The notes under the pieces are model-generated. The model saw only the letters and a list, made by a program, of their open reading frames with translations. It ran no database searches and was not told where the DNA came from. Shown piece after piece: positions 61,532 to 64,000 of a stretch of DNA of 64,000 bases. This DNA is from Lagopus muta. Lineage: Eukaryota; Chordata; Aves; Galliformes; Phasianidae. The position numbers and the translations under genes were made by a program. Location of the stretch: assembly GCF_023343835.1 (NCBI RefSeq), contig NC_064437.1, positions 12,179,001-12,243,000 on the forward strand. The letters are read 5' to 3'. Position 1 is the first letter of the stretch, and each line of letters begins with the position of its first letter.

Positions 61532-64000
61532 CTGCTGTTGCTGTCATTTCAAGGCAGCTGCAAGAAGGACCCAGGAGGTGACAGAGGCTTGGGATTGGTG
61601 CAGGGCCTTGAGGAATGTAGCTTGCAGGTAAAAATGGTACTGTGCATTCAGAATGTAGTTACATTAAATATAATTTTAAAGCTTTAGAATGATACATCTT
61701 TGCCAAGCAAGTTTCACCGAAAATTAGAAATAGCAATGATGATATCAGAATATTAATGACACTTTGTCTTTAGTTGTAAGATTATACTGAAATGATACTT
61801 CTAGTCATGACTTATAGATCCCAAGTACTTCAGTTCTTGTGGAAGAAGTGCAAGCTTTTTCATTTACTAACTTCATAAAGACAGCCCTTAAAAGATCAAG
61901 GTCAACTTTCTCAAATGTTCTGATATTCAGTGGTGCCATAAATGCACATGTCCTGTCTTCTTTAGAGCTCCTTGTGTACAACTTGACCAAAATCTGGGCT
62001 GAAAGATACTGAGAAGCAAAGGTTTGGATGGCTCTTGATATTTTCTTGGAAGGGGTTAGAAGTGCTTTGTCAGATAGATGAACCCAATGTCAAGTAGCTG
62101 TTCTTCTGTTGGTTGGTTCAGGTGCATAAAAGGTGAAATTAAATACCAAGTGGTTATTTTTTTGAAGAGGAGTTAAGGCAAGAGTTGAATTCAAATACAA
62201 CTTTAAAACCGGATCTAGGCTTGTAACAAACACCTTAAATTGTGGAAAGTTATTTCTAAAAGTCTTTAATTACTGGAAAATATTAGTGGTTGAACTGCAT
62301 ATTCAACATTTTAATCATAAAGGCAAGTTAAAAAAAAAAAAACTAAAAAATCAGTCTATTTTTTGAAGCTATTTTAGGATGTTTACAACACTTAAGATAT
62401 CTTGGAATGTTTTACCTTATTCTTACCTACCAGGATTTACAAATAATATCACTTAGCTGCATTTTTCTTACTCTGCCGAAAGTGTATTTCTATCACCAAC
62501 TCCCTAATATGCTGTAAATGTGATATTCAATACAGTTGCTAGTAGTGAAAATGGATAGCTTCTAGAGCTAATTATGTTGCTATTTTGCTTTTGGAAATAA
62601 CTGTTGGCCTTTAAGAACCTGTGCATAAATAGAGGAGAAAAAAATGTATGCAATATTTTGTTTAATTTTGATGACTAGAGTCTGAGTGCCAGGCTAGTAT
62701 CAGTGCTGTTGAATTGTTATAGCAAAATAATTGTGTTATTTTTATGAGAGAAAAAAACATCTAAGGCCTTACCACAATAAAGTCAGCCTAAAAATAAACC
62801 AACATATGAATATTGCAGTACCCAAATAAGGGCAATATCACTGTTTCTGGATAAAGCAAATGGGTCTTATTTGGCAGAGATCAATATGATTGTTATTAGA
62901 TTTTTACATATCTATTTTGTATGAATTTCCATCATTGATAGTGATAAAATCTAAGCCATGACAGTAGCCCCTAAACCGAATTATTAGTCTTTTATTTGCA
63001 TGTTAACTTTAGTCATTATCTCTGGATACATAGTATCTAGCCTCTCTTGGTCATAGAGGAATTGTAGTTTCATAGTGTAAGGAAAGGAAGCATAGTTAAC
63101 ACAGAAGCTAGATGGTTCCAGAGAACTTGTGTTCATATGTTTGGCTCTAGGTATTCCTTTCATATGCTGAAAGTGACTGGGTGTAAAATTAATTGAGTTT
63201 TCACATGCCATCTAATAATACTTTACTCCCCTAGGGTTCTTCTGTAACCCAGTCTCATCTATTTTCACCAGCTTCCACTCACAAATGCCAGAAGACCAGC
63301 TTAATGCTAACAAAGTGTCTAGCCTGGCAGATAAACCCTCAAGGAAGCAAAAAGAATTATCTATATTAGAGTGGCATTTCAGAACTAATCCCACACTCCA
63401 AAAAGTGGCATATTTGGGCCTAGAGATCTGCATTAAATAAGCAGGAGGTAAATTTGCAACAGAAGACTTATTCTGTCCTCCCTGAAGGAGTCTGTTATTT
63501 GAGAAGCCTTGTCCAGTAATGTGATGTGGGTCTGAGGGTGAGCTGAAGTACTTCTAAGTCCAGTGGGGATCAGATAGCATCATCTTGTTTGATTTCTTTT
63601 TATTAGTTCTGCCTTTGAGTTTGTAATATAAGAAAGAATAAACTGATGAGGTCTTCTAAAGCTGCAAGATTTGGGAATTTAGATATAGGAGAATTGTTTT
63701 CTATTGACAGTGCAGCAGAGAGAAAGGAATCGCCTACCTGGTAAGGAAGCTGAGATTCAGTGCACTAATTATAGCTAGGAAGAATTATCTAACATTATCC
63801 TTTCAAACATGGTTCCCTGAACTGTGGCTCCCATGTTTTCCATTAAAATGAATGTTGAGGTATCTATGGTAATCAGTCTGTATAGTAATCAATATTGCCA
63901 GAGTGTAGCACCTCCAAGGTTACAATGCTCTCTGACATGTTTTCTGGTTCTATGACAAATTCCTAAATTGGGTGCAAATGCCAACTCAAGTCCAGACTGA
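61532..64000. other. AT-rich noncoding stretch to the window end
   Basis: No gene supported. A run at 62330-62342. Frames at 62984-63433 on the minus strand have no domain. 61532-61620 is GC-richer than its surroundings, of unknown origin. Confidence 0.63.

Noticed and set aside
1..64000. Search for tRNA, 5S, U-snRNA, Y RNA and CRISPR-like arrays
   Set aside because: No tRNA-type A and B boxes with a cloverleaf, no small-RNA family text and no regular repeat-spacer array were seen; CRISPR is not expected in an animal genome.
1..64000. Search for endogenous retroviral genes or a mitochondrial insertion
   Set aside because: No gag, pol or env-like frames and no mitochondrial gene text recognised; only one LTR-like island of uncertain class.

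Overview
The window reads as vertebrate nuclear DNA, most likely from a bird. It is AT-rich and low in CpG, and no reading frame convinces as protein coding. Its recognisable mobile DNA is typically avian: six pieces of CR1 LINE (five on the minus strand, one on the plus) with the usual CR1 tail text, and one internally deleted mariner element that resembles the chicken family called Galluhop (Mariner1_GG). Recent repeats cover only a small share of the window, as expected for birds. I could not search any database, so bird is firm, galliform is inference, and the chromosome or nearest gene is unknown.

Layout. 1-7.0 kb is plain AT-rich DNA with simple repeats and a few very old repeat scraps. 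7.0-7.3 kb holds a minus-strand CR1. At 10.78 kb a possible 27-nt microexon is flanked by very strong splice signals. 12.74-13.26 kb is the mariner remnant. 18.0-18.2 kb is a plus-strand CR1 tail. 21.15-21.64 kb is an eroded LINE reverse transcriptase read on the minus strand, inside a T/C-rich stretch running to about 23.4 kb. 24.69-24.88 kb is another CR1. 25.56-26.53 kb stands out by its CpG content, a TATA-like box, a C14-T12 tract, two compact hairpins and a possible exon; it is the best candidate for a promoter or enhancer. 31.8-32.1 kb and 44.2-44.4 kb read like regulatory elements rich in homeodomain, GATA and FOX type sites. 35.7-36.1 kb holds old amniote repeats. 37.4, 40.4 and 47.4 kb carry short tandem repeats. 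47.5-47.8 kb is a GC-richer LTR-like island. 53.75-54.28 kb is the longest CR1, and 61.46-61.53 kb a last CR1 scrap. The remainder is unremarkable.

Interpretation. The window is either a gene desert or part of one very large intron. If the 10.78 kb microexon is real, the host gene runs on the plus strand and its intron downstream exceeds 53 kb, which would fit a large gene of the neuronal type. I found no new gene system. The points most worth testing are the microexon, the CpG-enriched block at 25.6-26.5 kb, the regulatory-looking blocks and the LTR-like island.
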